Part shown: piece by piece, positions 8,982-18,693 of the stretch
How positions within the stretch are numbered: the stretch's first letter is position 1
Layout of the letters: the number at the start of each line of letters is the position of its first letter
Source: Calothrix sp. PCC 7103
Lineage (GTDB): Bacteria > Cyanobacteriota > Cyanobacteriia > Cyanobacteriales > Nostocaceae
DNA length: 64,000 bases
Direction: 5' to 3'
NCBI RefSeq assembly: GCF_000331305.1
Contig: NZ_KB217481.1
Location: 1-64,000, forward strand
Program-made: the position numbers and the translations under genes
Notes under the pieces: generated by a model
Seen by the model: only the letters and a program-made list of their open reading frames with translations
What the model was told of the DNA's origin: nothing
Databases searched by the model: none

Positions 8982-11900
8982 ATGAAAAAGTTGGTTGTCC
9001 TCAAGCTAGATGGTCAGTTGGTTGAGGGGGTGCGTGTTAGTTTAGAAATTGGTGAGGATGGTTCGCGTCCTTCTGTTGAACTGAGTGACAACCAATTAAA
9101 ATTACCTCCTATCCCAACCCTACCTGAGATATATCAACGCTGGTGCAGAAGTTATCGCAGTTTGGATGGACACCGGATTAAACCGAAAAAAGAGCAGATT
9201 TCTAATATTCGGTTTAAATCTCTTAAGGATGAATGTGAGGAACTAGCTACTAATATCAAACAGAACTTTCTTAGTTGGTTGCAAGCTGACTCGTTTCGTT
9301 TGATTAAGGAGCAATGTTCTATCCATTTATCTCCTGATGACGAGGTGCGTTTTATTATTCGTACTACTGACAACCAATTACGAAAGCTTCCTTGGCATTT
9401 ATGGGATTTATTTGAGCATTATCCTTATGCTGAAATAGGATTTAGTTCTAATACTGCTCAACGTTTTCTCAGAAAATATCGCCCTCATGTGAGAATTTTG
9501 ATTATTTTGGGGAATAGTGATGGGATTAATGTTGCTGATGATGAGAAATTGTTAAAGCAGTACTGCAAAAATGCAGAGCTAGTTGTTTTAGCAGAACCTT
9601 TACCGTCAGAATTGAATGAGTGCCTTTGGGATGAAAGAGGCTGGGATATTATCTTTTTTTCTGGGCATAGTCGAACGGAGGAAAGCCAAGGAAGGATATT
9701 TCTCAACCGTAGCGATAGTTTAACAATGCAGGATTTGCGGGAAGGGTTAAAAACGGCAGTTAGGCAAGGTTTACAGTTAGCTTTTTTTAATTCTTGCGAT
9801 GGTTTAGGACTTGCCAGTGAATTAGAAAGTTTGTATATTCCTCAAGTAATTGTGATGCGGGAACCAGTACCAGATAAGGTTGCAAATCAGTTTTTGAAAT
9901 ATATTTTTCAAGAGTTTACTGGTGGGAAATCTCTCTATCAATCGGTAAATATCGCGCGCAAAAAATTACAGGGTTTAGAGAAAGATTATCCCTGTGCTAG
10001 TTGGCTACCTGTGATTGTCCAAAATCTATTAGAAACACCTCCTACTTGGCAGAGTTTGGGAGCAATCGCTAATTGTCCCTATCGCGGTTTAGCTGCTTTT
10101 CAGGAGGAGGACGCACCCTACTTTTTTGGACGGCAAACTGTCACGTACCAGTTAGTTAATGCGGTGAAGCAAAAACCACTGATTGCTGTTATTGGTGCTT
10201 CTGGCAGTGGTAAATCTTCGGTTGTTTTTGCAGGGTTGATTCCGCAATTAAAGCAAGATAAAAATAGAGATTGGCAGATTCTTTCTTTCCGTCCGGGGAA
10301 TAATCCATTTGAGTCTTTAGCTATTGCTTTTGGTTCAATATTAACCAAAGTTAACCCTTCTGCAAACGATTTAGTCACAGAGACAGAAGCTTTGAATTTA
10401 CCCAATTCTCTTATAGAAAAAGGAGATAGGGAAGTTTTGTTTGAATCTTATTATCAGCAAAAATTATCAGAATTAGAATTAGAAGTAAACTTAACAGTAG
10501 ATTTAAAAGCGAGTAATTTAGCATTATTTTATACTATTGAAAAAATTATTCAAGATTCACCTAGAAAACATTTAGTTCTAATTGCTGACCAATTTGAAGA
10601 ACTTTATACCCTTTATAATCATGCAGAAGAACGGCAAATATTTTTAGATAATCTCTTGAATGCAGTTGAGAAAGCTCCTAGTTTTACTTTGATTTTAACT
10701 TTACGAGCAGACTTTTATGGAGAGGCTTTATCCTACCGTAGATTAGCGGATGCATTGCAAGATGCTCATATAAATTTAGGCGCCATGAATGCCCAAGAAT
10801 TAGAAGCAGTGATAACACAACCTGCGACAATTTATAATGTGCAGCTAGAAGAGGGGTTAACTCAGCGTTTAGTTGATGCAGTTTTACAATCTCCCAATCA
10901 TTTACCTCTGCTGGAATTTACTTTAACTCAGTTGTGGCAAAAACAATATCAGGGATATCTAACTCATCAAGCATATACAGAAATTGGTGGTGTGGATACT
11001 GCATTAGCAAACCATGCAGAAGAAATTTATGCTCAATTAAATACAATAGATAAAGACAGAGTACAAGAGATATTTATTCAGCTAGTACAACCAGGAGAAG
11101 CAAGTACAGATATTCGTCGTTTGGCAACTCGTGGGGAAGTAAAAGACGAAAATTGGGATTTAGTCACTCGGTTAGCTAATTCGCGGTTGGTGGTGGCAAA
11201 TTGTAATCAAATTACGGGAATTGAAACTGTGGAAATTATCCACGAAGCATTAATTAAAAATTGGCGCCGATTTGGACAATGGATGAGGGTTGATGGAGAT
11301 TTTCGCCGTTGGCAAGAGCAATTACGGGTAATAATTAAACAGTGGGAAAATAGCGGTAAAGATGTTGGAGGATTGTTAAGGGGAAAGCCTTTAATTGATG
11401 GGGAAGATTGGTTATTAAAACGCAGTCATCAAATTAGCGATGATGAACAAAATTTTATTAATTTAAGTTTGGAGTTACGGCAGAAAGAGGAAGAAGCCAA
11501 AAATGCTGCACGGAAGAGTGTTCTCATCTGGTTAACTGGTGGTTTAGTCACAGCTTTACTATTAGCGGGATTAGCTTTATTTCAATGGCGACAGGCTGAA
11601 TATCAACGGAGAAAAGCAGAAATTAATGAACTAAAAACTGTGAGTTTTTCGGCTAAAGATATCATTAAATCAGGAAATGATATTGGAGCATTAACTTCGA
11701 TACTAAAAAATAGTCAATCTCTGGATAAATTAGATACTTTATACACTAAAACTAAAATAGGGGTACTAACTTCTCTACTGGAAACTTTGCATCAAATTCG
11801 AGCATATAATCAGCTAGAAGGACATCAAGGTACAGTTACTAGCGTTAAGCACAGTCCAAATGGTCAGATTTTAGCTTCAGCCAGCCAAGATGGTAAAATT

Positions 11901-13664
11901 AAAATTTGGCTGCGAGATGGAAAGTTAGTACAAACATTAACAGGACATAAACAAGGAGTTTTTAGCGTTACTTTTAGTAGTAATGGGAAGTTTCTCATTG
12001 CTGCTAGCTTTGATAATACTATTACTTTCTGGAGATATAATTCTCAAAACAATTTATTTGAAAAACGTCCTTTTTTAACCGTTACAGATACTGATACTAA
12101 AATAATCAGGTCATTTGCGTTAAGCCCTAATAACCATATTCTTGCTACTGGATATCAAAATGGTCAAGTTAAACTGCAAACATTGAAGGGTGAAAAGCTT
12201 CAAAAAATTCAGCAAGAAATTCAGGCACATAACGCCAAAATATGGAGTTTGAATTTTAGTCCAGATGGTAAAACTCTCGCCACTGCTTCTGCTGACAAGA
12301 CAGTTAAACTTTGGAACTTAGATGGAAAAGTATTAAAAACTCTCAAAAGTCATGAAGATGAGGTTTTGAGTGTTGCATTTAGTCCAGATGGGAAATCATT
12401 AGCTTCTGGAAGTAAGGATAACGCCGTTAAACTTTGGGATTTGTCAGGTAAATTATTGCACACCTTCAAAGGTCATACAAATGAAGTTTTAGACGTGCGC
12501 TTTAGTGGGGATGGTAAATTATTAGCTTCTGCAAGTGCTGATGATACAGTCATAGTTTGGAGTACTCAAGGTGAATCAAAACAAGAAATTTATACTTTTA
12601 GAGGACATGGGGATAAAGCATCGGAAGCTAGTTTTAGTCCTGATGAACAAACTTTAGCCACTGCAAGTGCTGATAAGGCTGTTAAACTGTGGCGTTTGGA
12701 TGGCATTTTACCGAGTTTTGAGGGGAACAGTGTTAGTGTCAGTCCCAACAGCAAAATTATTGTGACGGGAAATCAACAAGGTGTCATTACTTTGCGGCAA
12801 AAAGATGGAGGTTTAATCAGAAGTTTTAAAGGACATGAAAAAAAAATTATGAAGGTGCATTTTAGTCCCGATGGGAAAATGATTGTTTCTATCGGTAAGG
12901 ACAATCAAATTAAACTTTGGAATTTATCAGGTAAATTAATCAAAAGTTGGCAGGGACATGAGGGTAATAATAGCAGCAGTGTTTTTGAGCCTATCAGGGA
13001 TATTAGTTTTAGTCCAGATGGTAAATCTCTAGTTAGTATTGGGCAAATTGATGTTAAATTGTGGGATTTGTCAGGTAATGTGTTGCACAATTGGCAAGTT
13101 GATAATCAAATTATGACCAGTATTAACTTTAGTCCAGATGAGAAAACTTTAGTAGCTGCGGTTGGTAAAGCAGTTCAAATCTGGAATCTGGATGGTAAAT
13201 TATTATCAACATTATCAGGACATACTGGAATGATTGCATCTGTTAGTTTTAGTCCAGATGGGAAAATAATAGCGACTGCTGGTAATGATAAAACAGTGAA
13301 GCTTTGGGATATGTCTGGAAAGTTATTAATAAATATACTCCATAGGGATAATGTTTACAGCGTTGGTTTTAGTCCAGATAGCCAAATTCTGATTTCCGCA
13401 AGTGGTGGTAATATCAATTTCTGGGGATTGGATGGGAAGTTAATTAATAGCTTGCAAGGGGGAGAAATTTCAATAACAGATGTGAGTTTTAGTCCTGATG
13501 GCAAGATGTTTACTTCTGTGGATATGAAAAATAATATAATTTTATGGAGTTTGGATATTGATAATTTACAACAGCTTAGTTGTAATTGGTTGCGTGATTA
13601 CTTGGCTAATAATTCTACTCTTAATGAGGATGAAAGAAGGATTTGTGATAGTGTCTATCGTTAA
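8982..13664 (+). CDS. CHAT-protease / nSTAND NTPase / WD40 giant protein
   Basis: The protein is about 1560 residues from the ATG at 8982 (a GGAG lies 10-15 bases upstream; the open frame extends back to a GTG at 8946). The CHAT caspase-like domain covers roughly 150-360, with the catalytic His in FFSGHS (about 228) and the Cys in FNSCDGLG (about 271). The STAND-type P-loop NTPase follows, opening with CPYRGLAAFQEED, Walker A GASGSGKSS near 405 and a Walker B LVLIADQFEELY near 535. A single transmembrane helix lies near 845-870. About 13-14 WD40 repeats (recurring FSPDG) fill 945-1530. This is the layout of a switchable signalling protease: WD40 sensing, NTPase gating and CHAT cleavage. With proteases and a sigma-like protein beside it, a conflict or cell-death role is likely but unproven. 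Confidence 0.88.
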   Translation: MKKLVVLKLDGQLVEGVRVSLEIGEDGSRPSVELSDNQLKLPPIPTLPEIYQRWCRSYRSLDGHRIKPKKEQISNIRFKSLKDECEELATNIKQNFLSWLQADSFRLIKEQCSIHLSPDDEVRFIIRTTDNQLRKLPWHLWDLFEHYPYAEIGFSSNTAQRFLRKYRPHVRILIILGNSDGINVADDEKLLKQYCKNAELVVLAEPLPSELNECLWDERGWDIIFFSGHSRTEESQGRIFLNRSDSLTMQDLREGLKTAVRQGLQLAFFNSCDGLGLASELESLYIPQVIVMREPVPDKVANQFLKYIFQEFTGGKSLYQSVNIARKKLQGLEKDYPCASWLPVIVQNLLETPPTWQSLGAIANCPYRGLAAFQEEDAPYFFGRQTVTYQLVNAVKQKPLIAVIGASGSGKSSVVFAGLIPQLKQDKNRDWQILSFRPGNNPFESLAIAFGSILTKVNPSANDLVTETEALNLPNSLIEKGDREVLFESYYQQKLSELELEVNLTVDLKASNLALFYTIEKIIQDSPRKHLVLIADQFEELYTLYNHAEERQIFLDNLLNAVEKAPSFTLILTLRADFYGEALSYRRLADALQDAHINLGAMNAQELEAVITQPATIYNVQLEEGLTQRLVDAVLQSPNHLPLLEFTLTQLWQKQYQGYLTHQAYTEIGGVDTALANHAEEIYAQLNTIDKDRVQEIFIQLVQPGEASTDIRRLATRGEVKDENWDLVTRLANSRLVVANCNQITGIETVEIIHEALIKNWRRFGQWMRVDGDFRRWQEQLRVIIKQWENSGKDVGGLLRGKPLIDGEDWLLKRSHQISDDEQNFINLSLELRQKEEEAKNAARKSVLIWLTGGLVTALLLAGLALFQWRQAEYQRRKAEINELKTVSFSAKDIIKSGNDIGALTSILKNSQSLDKLDTLYTKTKIGVLTSLLETLHQIRAYNQLEGHQGTVTSVKHSPNGQILASASQDGKIKIWLRDGKLVQTLTGHKQGVFSVTFSSNGKFLIAASFDNTITFWRYNSQNNLFEKRPFLTVTDTDTKIIRSFALSPNNHILATGYQNGQVKLQTLKGEKLQKIQQEIQAHNAKIWSLNFSPDGKTLATASADKTVKLWNLDGKVLKTLKSHEDEVLSVAFSPDGKSLASGSKDNAVKLWDLSGKLLHTFKGHTNEVLDVRFSGDGKLLASASADDTVIVWSTQGESKQEIYTFRGHGDKASEASFSPDEQTLATASADKAVKLWRLDGILPSFEGNSVSVSPNSKIIVTGNQQGVITLRQKDGGLIRSFKGHEKKIMKVHFSPDGKMIVSIGKDNQIKLWNLSGKLIKSWQGHEGNNSSSVFEPIRDISFSPDGKSLVSIGQIDVKLWDLSGNVLHNWQVDNQIMTSINFSPDEKTLVAAVGKAVQIWNLDGKLLSTLSGHTGMIASVSFSPDGKIIATAGNDKTVKLWDMSGKLLINILHRDNVYSVGFSPDSQILISASGGNINFWGLDGKLINSLQGGEISITDVSFSPDGKMFTSVDMKNNIILWSLDIDNLQQLSCNWLRDYLANNSTLNEDERRICDSVYR

Positions 13665-13823
13665 ACTATTTTTTTGTTTGTATTGAGAACTTCAGTCCTC
13701 AAAATAAGGACTTTATTCCTTACTACAAACTTAAGATAATATGCAAGTTGCGTAGCTTCTGAATGACTCTGGTATAATTACTAATATATTTGAAATCAAA
13801 ATATACTTTTACTACTTAAAAAT

Positions 13824-14675
13824 ATGTCCCGATTAAAGTTAATTTTAACCTGCTTAGGTTTGGCTGCTCTTACTACTTTTAGTGTAAATGTTCCAAGTGT
13901 TAAAGCCTCTCCCGTAGTGGTTCAAGAAGTACAAACCAAGGCAAAGGATTGGTTTGATAAAGGAATAATTAAAGTTAATGAAGGAAATTATCAAGAAGCC
14001 TTGGCGGATTTTACAGAAGCTATTAATATTGAACCTCGGTATGCTGAGGCTTATTATCGTCGCGGTTTAATTTATGCTAAATATCCTGAAAATCAGCCAT
14101 TAAATGCTGATGGAACAGTAAAGGGTTGTCAAAGAATTGACGCTTATCGAATTATTTGTCCGGTTTCAGTTCAAAATAAGGTTCAAGAAAGTAAGGGTAA
14201 AGCAATTACCGATTTTACCCAAGCAATTCAACTTAATCCCCAATATACAGCAGCTTATCATCAAAGGGGATTGCTTCAAGAAAATGGGGAGAATAAATTA
14301 CAAGACTTAGAAATGGCGGTAAATCTTTATTATTCTAAAATTCCGGGTTATTTGAAGGAAAATAAATATGAGACAGCAGCTAAGATTTTGCAGGCTGTTG
14401 AGGAAATAAATATTGCTAAAAAATCTGTGAATTCCCTGATGTTTGGGACAAAGGCTTCCCTAGAAAATCCCATAGGTTCTTCAACAGATTCTCCTAACAA
14501 AAAATCACCTCAAGAGTTAATAGCTGAAGCTCTTCACGCTTTGAGGAAGGGAGATGTACAAACTGCTCTCCAGAAATTGGAGGAAGCTGGGAGGATTTAT
14601 AAGGAGAGGAAAGATGAGGGTAGGTATCAAGAAGTACAGAGGATGATTGCGGAGATTAAGGGAAAAGGTAAATAG
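13824..14675 (+). CDS. Secreted TPR protein
   Basis: The 283-residue protein has a signal peptide (residues 1-30, ending VPSVKAS). Two TPR-like units follow, at about 45-80 (YQEALADFTEAINIEPRYAE) and about 120-150 (AITDFTQAIQLNPQYTA), with a further helical C-terminal part rich in Lys and Glu. No enzymatic motif is seen. It is the last plus-strand gene of the island and lies 159 bp after the CHAT gene, a gap that may hold its own promoter. Its TPR units resemble those of the two protease-TPR proteins, so it may be a periplasmic adaptor for them. The exact role is unknown. Confidence 0.7.
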   Translation: MSRLKLILTCLGLAALTTFSVNVPSVKASPVVVQEVQTKAKDWFDKGIIKVNEGNYQEALADFTEAINIEPRYAEAYYRRGLIYAKYPENQPLNADGTVKGCQRIDAYRIICPVSVQNKVQESKGKAITDFTQAIQLNPQYTAAYHQRGLLQENGENKLQDLEMAVNLYYSKIPGYLKENKYETAAKILQAVEEINIAKKSVNSLMFGTKASLENPIGSSTDSPNKKSPQELIAEALHALRKGDVQTALQKLEEAGRIYKERKDEGRYQEVQRMIAEIKGKGK

Positions 14676-14818
14676 GTAAATGGGATTAAATGTAGGAAAT
14701 ATTTACACCAATCCCAGATTTTTATTTTTGTACCTGTTTTAAGATGTTCGTTGCTTGTTAGATAGTAAACAGCAGAATTATTTTGAGATTGATACACGTT
14801 TAATAAACTAGTATGCTG

Positions 14819-17800
14819 TTAATGAGGTGGCTCTAGCAAGCTTTTAATTTTAGAATTAGACAGCATTTTTTTTGTATCACTCAGTAAATTTTCACCCCAG
14901 CCCATTTCTTTTAAAACTTCAATCTTTGCTATATCTTTGTTTAACTGTAAAGCCACTTTAGATAATTGATAAGCTTTTTCCTGTTCTCCTCTACTATACA
15001 ATGCAACAGCAAGAGCAAAATTTGCTTCTGCGGCATGAAGTTTTTCTTCTGGATAATCATCAACAATTTTTATAGCTTTTTCCCATTGTTTTATTGCTGC
15101 ATCTAGTGATTGTTGCTCATATTTAATTAAGCCAATATTGATATTAACTCCGGATTGGTTAGGCTCTATTTCGAGAGATTTATAGTAATCAAGTAATGCT
15201 AATTTATACTGCTGCTTGATTTGGTAAAGAATTGCTCGACTTGTATAAACATTATATCCATCTGAAAACCGAGGATTAATCTCAATAGAACTATTGAAAT
15301 CAGCTAAGGCTAAATCCCATTTTTTTTGGCTACGATAGACAATTCCTCTCTCAAGATAAGCTCTAGCATTCGGAGCAATGTCAATGGCTTTATTGAAATC
15401 AGTTAAGGCTAAATCCCATTTATTCTGCTTACGATAAAACATTCCTCTCTGAAGGTAAGTTCTAGCATTCGGAGCAATATCAATGGCTTTATTGAAATCA
15501 GCTAAGGCTAAATCCCATTTATTCTGCTTACGATAAAATTCTCCTCTATCAATGTAATTATCAACATTTTGAGGATTAACATCAATGACTTTGTTTAAAT
15601 CAGCTAAGGCTAAATCCCATTTATTCTGGCTTTGATATACTTGAGATCGTAATGAGTAGGAATGAGGGCTTTTAGGGTTGATATCAATGGCTGTATTGAT
15701 ATCAGAGTGTGCCAAATGTAATTTTTTTTGTATCCTATATACATCACCCCGCAGAATATATAAAATATAAATTTTGGGATTTATATCAAGAACTGTATTA
15801 ATGTCAGCTAGTGCTAGATCAAACTTTTTTTGTTGACCATATGATAAAGCACGAAATACTAATAGTTTTGGGTTTTTTGGTTGTTTTTGAATTGCTTTAT
15901 TTATTGCTGTGAATGCTTTATCTGGTTGATTTAATTGTCCGGATAATATTATGCTTAGTATTTGCAAAGCAGCAACAAAGTCTGATTTGAGTTTTACCGT
16001 TTTTTCTAATGCAGCTACAGCTTCTTGATATTTTTCATCTTCAAATAATGCTAATCCTTTACCATAGTAAGCCAAATAAGCAAAATCTGATTGGAGGTTA
16101 ATAACTTGATCGAAGGCTTTTACTGCATCTGAATAACGTCCCAAACGCCAAAATTGATTCCCTCTTTCTAGCCATGTAGAAGCATGTGCATTTCCTTGTG
16201 ATACGTCAGATGATAATATGGCTTTTTGGACAGATTCTATTTTTTGTGTGTCGAGTTGAGGTGATTGGAAATTTTCTTCTACCTTTGCAGGTTTCGCATC
16301 TAGCCTTGCCATTAAACCTAAAAAAGTATTTATAGGAATGCCTAAACTATAGCCTAGCTGTACTTTAGTTTTGTAACTCCCAGAATTACCAGTTGTTTTA
16401 TCTATTACTTCTTCTCCTTCTGCACGTCCATGAATCCCAATTACTCGTCCGTCAGAGTCCAATACTGGTCCCCCACTCATTCCTCCATCGGTGATACTGC
16501 TATAAACTAACTCATATCCTCCAGTTAAGAAACTAGCAGTTCGTAACTGACTAGAACTATTATTTTGAAAGTCAGATTGCCGAACTCTTATGAATCCCCA
16601 TTCTTTCTCAAAAATCCTTCCTGCTGTAAATCGCCAAGGTGAATTATTTCCTAATTTAGGATATCCCGCAGTAAACATATACTGACGATTACTAGGATTA
16701 TAATTTGCTAAAGTGGCTACTTCATAGTTTTGCTCACTAACAAATTTAACTACTCCTAAATCAACACCTTCCTCTCTTTTAATCGTACTTTTATCTACAG
16801 CATATTTGTTCCCATCAGGAGCAATAATTTTATACTTAAAATCACCACATGGCTGTTTTTCATTATCTCTTTCACAAACCACATGGGCTGCTGTTAATAC
16901 TGTATAGGTGTAGGTATTTCCATTTTTATTTTTAGCAATAATCACCCCAGAACCATTATTATTAACGTCATTAATATCCTTACTACTACTATCAATCCTA
17001 ACAGTAAATTCTTTAGCTTTTTTCTCTAAATCTCCTAACCATCCAGTTAACTGTGGTTCTGGAACGCTGGCTGTAGTTTTTGGTAAAGGTAAACCATAAG
17101 CAGTAAGTATATCAGCATTCACCTCAGCTAAAACAGTTGCAATCGGAATCCCCCAACTCAACTTTCGCATCTCCTGAATTTCTGACTCACTCGGACGCGA
17201 ACCATTTTGATAGACATAACCACTATTTAAAATCGGATAAGCACCTCGTCCATTAATTCCAACCAGTATCCCGCTACTGTGAATAATTGCACCACCACTC
17301 ATCCCCTGTTCGATATTGCTGGTATAGCCAATTTGATATCCTTCCTTAAGGGGTTGAGAAATTTGTTGAATTTTGCCATGACTAAATACCATTTCTCCCT
17401 TTTCCCCAGAAAATCCCCCAGCAAGAACTGACATTGTTGTATCGGGAAGAAAATCAGCAACTTTTATAGGGCAATAAATTTCATTATTTTTAAATTGTAA
17501 TAATGCCAAATCAAATTTTTTAAACTTAGTATTAGGGACGATTTGTGCAGTATGAGTTTTCCCATCAATCGTTTTGAGATTGACAGAATTAACCCCTCTG
17601 ACAACATGGGAATTAGTGAGGACTAAATACGTATTTCCTTTTTTAGCAAGTAGCGTACCTGAACCCCCATTATTATCGCCAATCACTTTGACTGTAATGC
17701 GACTAGCGATAGTTTCTAATTGTTTTTCTGAATATTCTAAATAATCGTCTTTTCCCTTTTCTGGTATTATTTCGCAATTTGAATTTTGAGGTGCTGTTTG

Positions 17801-17887
17801 GGCTTTTGCAGTAAGTGTAATAGCAAAATTAGGGAACTGAAAAAGTAGAATTGAGGTAATTATGGCGATGTTTTTATTCATGTTCAT
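14819..17887 (-). CDS. Second secreted protein with two trypsin-like domains and TPR array
   Basis: The 1022-residue paralogue of the 4979-8230 product has the same order: signal peptide (1-30), protease 1 with His94 (TNSHVV), Asp126 (FDLALL) and Ser197 (GMSGGA), protease 2 (TAAHVV, VDLGVV, GMSGGP), then TPRs from about 545 onward. The protease halves are very similar in the two proteins, while the TPR halves are diverged and differ in repeat number. Repeats here are less uniform apart from a few near-identical units (RKQNKWDLALADFNKAIDI). It is encoded convergently to the preceding TPR gene. Two double proteases with different TPR arrays suggest one enzyme type with two sets of binding partners. 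Confidence 0.83.
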   Translation of the reverse strand: MNMNKNIAIITSILLFQFPNFAITLTAKAQTAPQNSNCEIIPEKGKDDYLEYSEKQLETIASRITVKVIGDNNGGSGTLLAKKGNTYLVLTNSHVVRGVNSVNLKTIDGKTHTAQIVPNTKFKKFDLALLQFKNNEIYCPIKVADFLPDTTMSVLAGGFSGEKGEMVFSHGKIQQISQPLKEGYQIGYTSNIEQGMSGGAIIHSSGILVGINGRGAYPILNSGYVYQNGSRPSESEIQEMRKLSWGIPIATVLAEVNADILTAYGLPLPKTTASVPEPQLTGWLGDLEKKAKEFTVRIDSSSKDINDVNNNGSGVIIAKNKNGNTYTYTVLTAAHVVCERDNEKQPCGDFKYKIIAPDGNKYAVDKSTIKREEGVDLGVVKFVSEQNYEVATLANYNPSNRQYMFTAGYPKLGNNSPWRFTAGRIFEKEWGFIRVRQSDFQNNSSSQLRTASFLTGGYELVYSSITDGGMSGGPVLDSDGRVIGIHGRAEGEEVIDKTTGNSGSYKTKVQLGYSLGIPINTFLGLMARLDAKPAKVEENFQSPQLDTQKIESVQKAILSSDVSQGNAHASTWLERGNQFWRLGRYSDAVKAFDQVINLQSDFAYLAYYGKGLALFEDEKYQEAVAALEKTVKLKSDFVAALQILSIILSGQLNQPDKAFTAINKAIQKQPKNPKLLVFRALSYGQQKKFDLALADINTVLDINPKIYILYILRGDVYRIQKKLHLAHSDINTAIDINPKSPHSYSLRSQVYQSQNKWDLALADLNKVIDVNPQNVDNYIDRGEFYRKQNKWDLALADFNKAIDIAPNARTYLQRGMFYRKQNKWDLALTDFNKAIDIAPNARAYLERGIVYRSQKKWDLALADFNSSIEINPRFSDGYNVYTSRAILYQIKQQYKLALLDYYKSLEIEPNQSGVNINIGLIKYEQQSLDAAIKQWEKAIKIVDDYPEEKLHAAEANFALAVALYSRGEQEKAYQLSKVALQLNKDIAKIEVLKEMGWGENLLSDTKKMLSNSKIKSLLEPPH

Positions 17888-17965
17888 GTTGAAGAATTAT
17901 GAAAAACGCAGAGAATACTTAAAAAGATAAGAAGACGCGATATGTCGCGTGTCCAATTTGTATAG

Positions 17966-17992
17966 ACAAAGCGGGCAGGATGCCCGCACTAC
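17966..17992. repeat. Short GC-rich palindrome of a dispersed family
   Basis: The sequence GCGGGCAGGATGCCCGC forms a hairpin in an otherwise AT-rich gap. A related palindrome (GCGGGCATCCCTGCCCGC) is at about 45173-45190, and CATCCTGCC/GGCAGGATG arms occur at 40887-40940. It looks like a small dispersed REP-type repeat. It could also end transcription of the protease gene's upstream neighbour. Confidence 0.4.
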
Positions 17993-18036
17993 AGTGATTT
18001 TACATTTTTGGTTATTCCATTGAACTGCACATCAGC

Positions 18037-18618
18037 TTAGGTAGGGATATTTTCTACAGGAGCTTTTTTGAAATACTCTTTCATGTCAATATATATTTGC
18101 TGACCTGAGTTTTGATAGAGTGGTGGTTCTCCTCTTCCTGCTACTAATGTATCGATAAGCCTTTGTAAAACTAGACCAGGATTACTACCAGGTCTAATAG
18201 TGAATAGTTGATTTGCCCCATTACAAGTTTCGCCTTGATTGGGAATACTGCAAATTACTGGATAGCCATTATTGATTCCGTGAGTCAGATAATTTAAGCT
18301 GCCATTATCATAAAACTGTTGAAACTTTTGAGTGACTATCTCACACCTTTTTTGAGAACTGAAGGAAGGAGGAAAAACTTGTGATTTCCAAGCAATTATA
18401 CGGATATGCTCTTCACGTTCGGGAACCCAAGCAACCGTTGCGGGAATTCTTTCACTGCTTGCTTTATCAAATATTTCTCGACATAAAAAAGTGACTTTAT
18501 TTGGCTGAGAGCTAGTAGCAACAGGTTGACTGAAAGCAGGAGAAATACTGATAGTCAATGTTGCCGCAGAAGTTAAGGTAGCGAGTGCTAAAGCTATGGA
18601 AGACAATTGACGTTGCAT
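18037..18618 (-). CDS. COP23 domain secreted protein
   Basis: The 193-residue product has a signal peptide (residues 1-30, ending AFSQP) and then the COP23 pattern: KVTFLCREIFDK, a PATVAWVPEREEHI segment, CEIVTQKFQ, a single INNGYPVICSI box and the conserved LFTIRPGSNP-LVLQRL stretch. Cys residues at LCRE, KRCEI, VICSI and ETCNG fit disulfide bonding. COP23 was first named as a rhythmically expressed cyanobacterial membrane protein; its function is not settled. Here it stands 75 bp downstream of the DegP-like protease gene on the same strand, so the two are probably cotranscribed. Confidence 0.75.
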   Translation of the reverse strand: MQRQLSSIALALATLTSAATLTISISPAFSQPVATSSQPNKVTFLCREIFDKASSERIPATVAWVPEREEHIRIIAWKSQVFPPSFSSQKRCEIVTQKFQQFYDNGSLNYLTHGINNGYPVICSIPNQGETCNGANQLFTIRPGSNPGLVLQRLIDTLVAGRGEPPLYQNSGQQIYIDMKEYFKKAPVENIPT

Positions 18619-18693
18619 AGTTTTAATCCTTCAAGAAAGTAAGATTGATGATGTAATTCAAAAAAACCGATAATAATGATCTAAATTAGTCAT

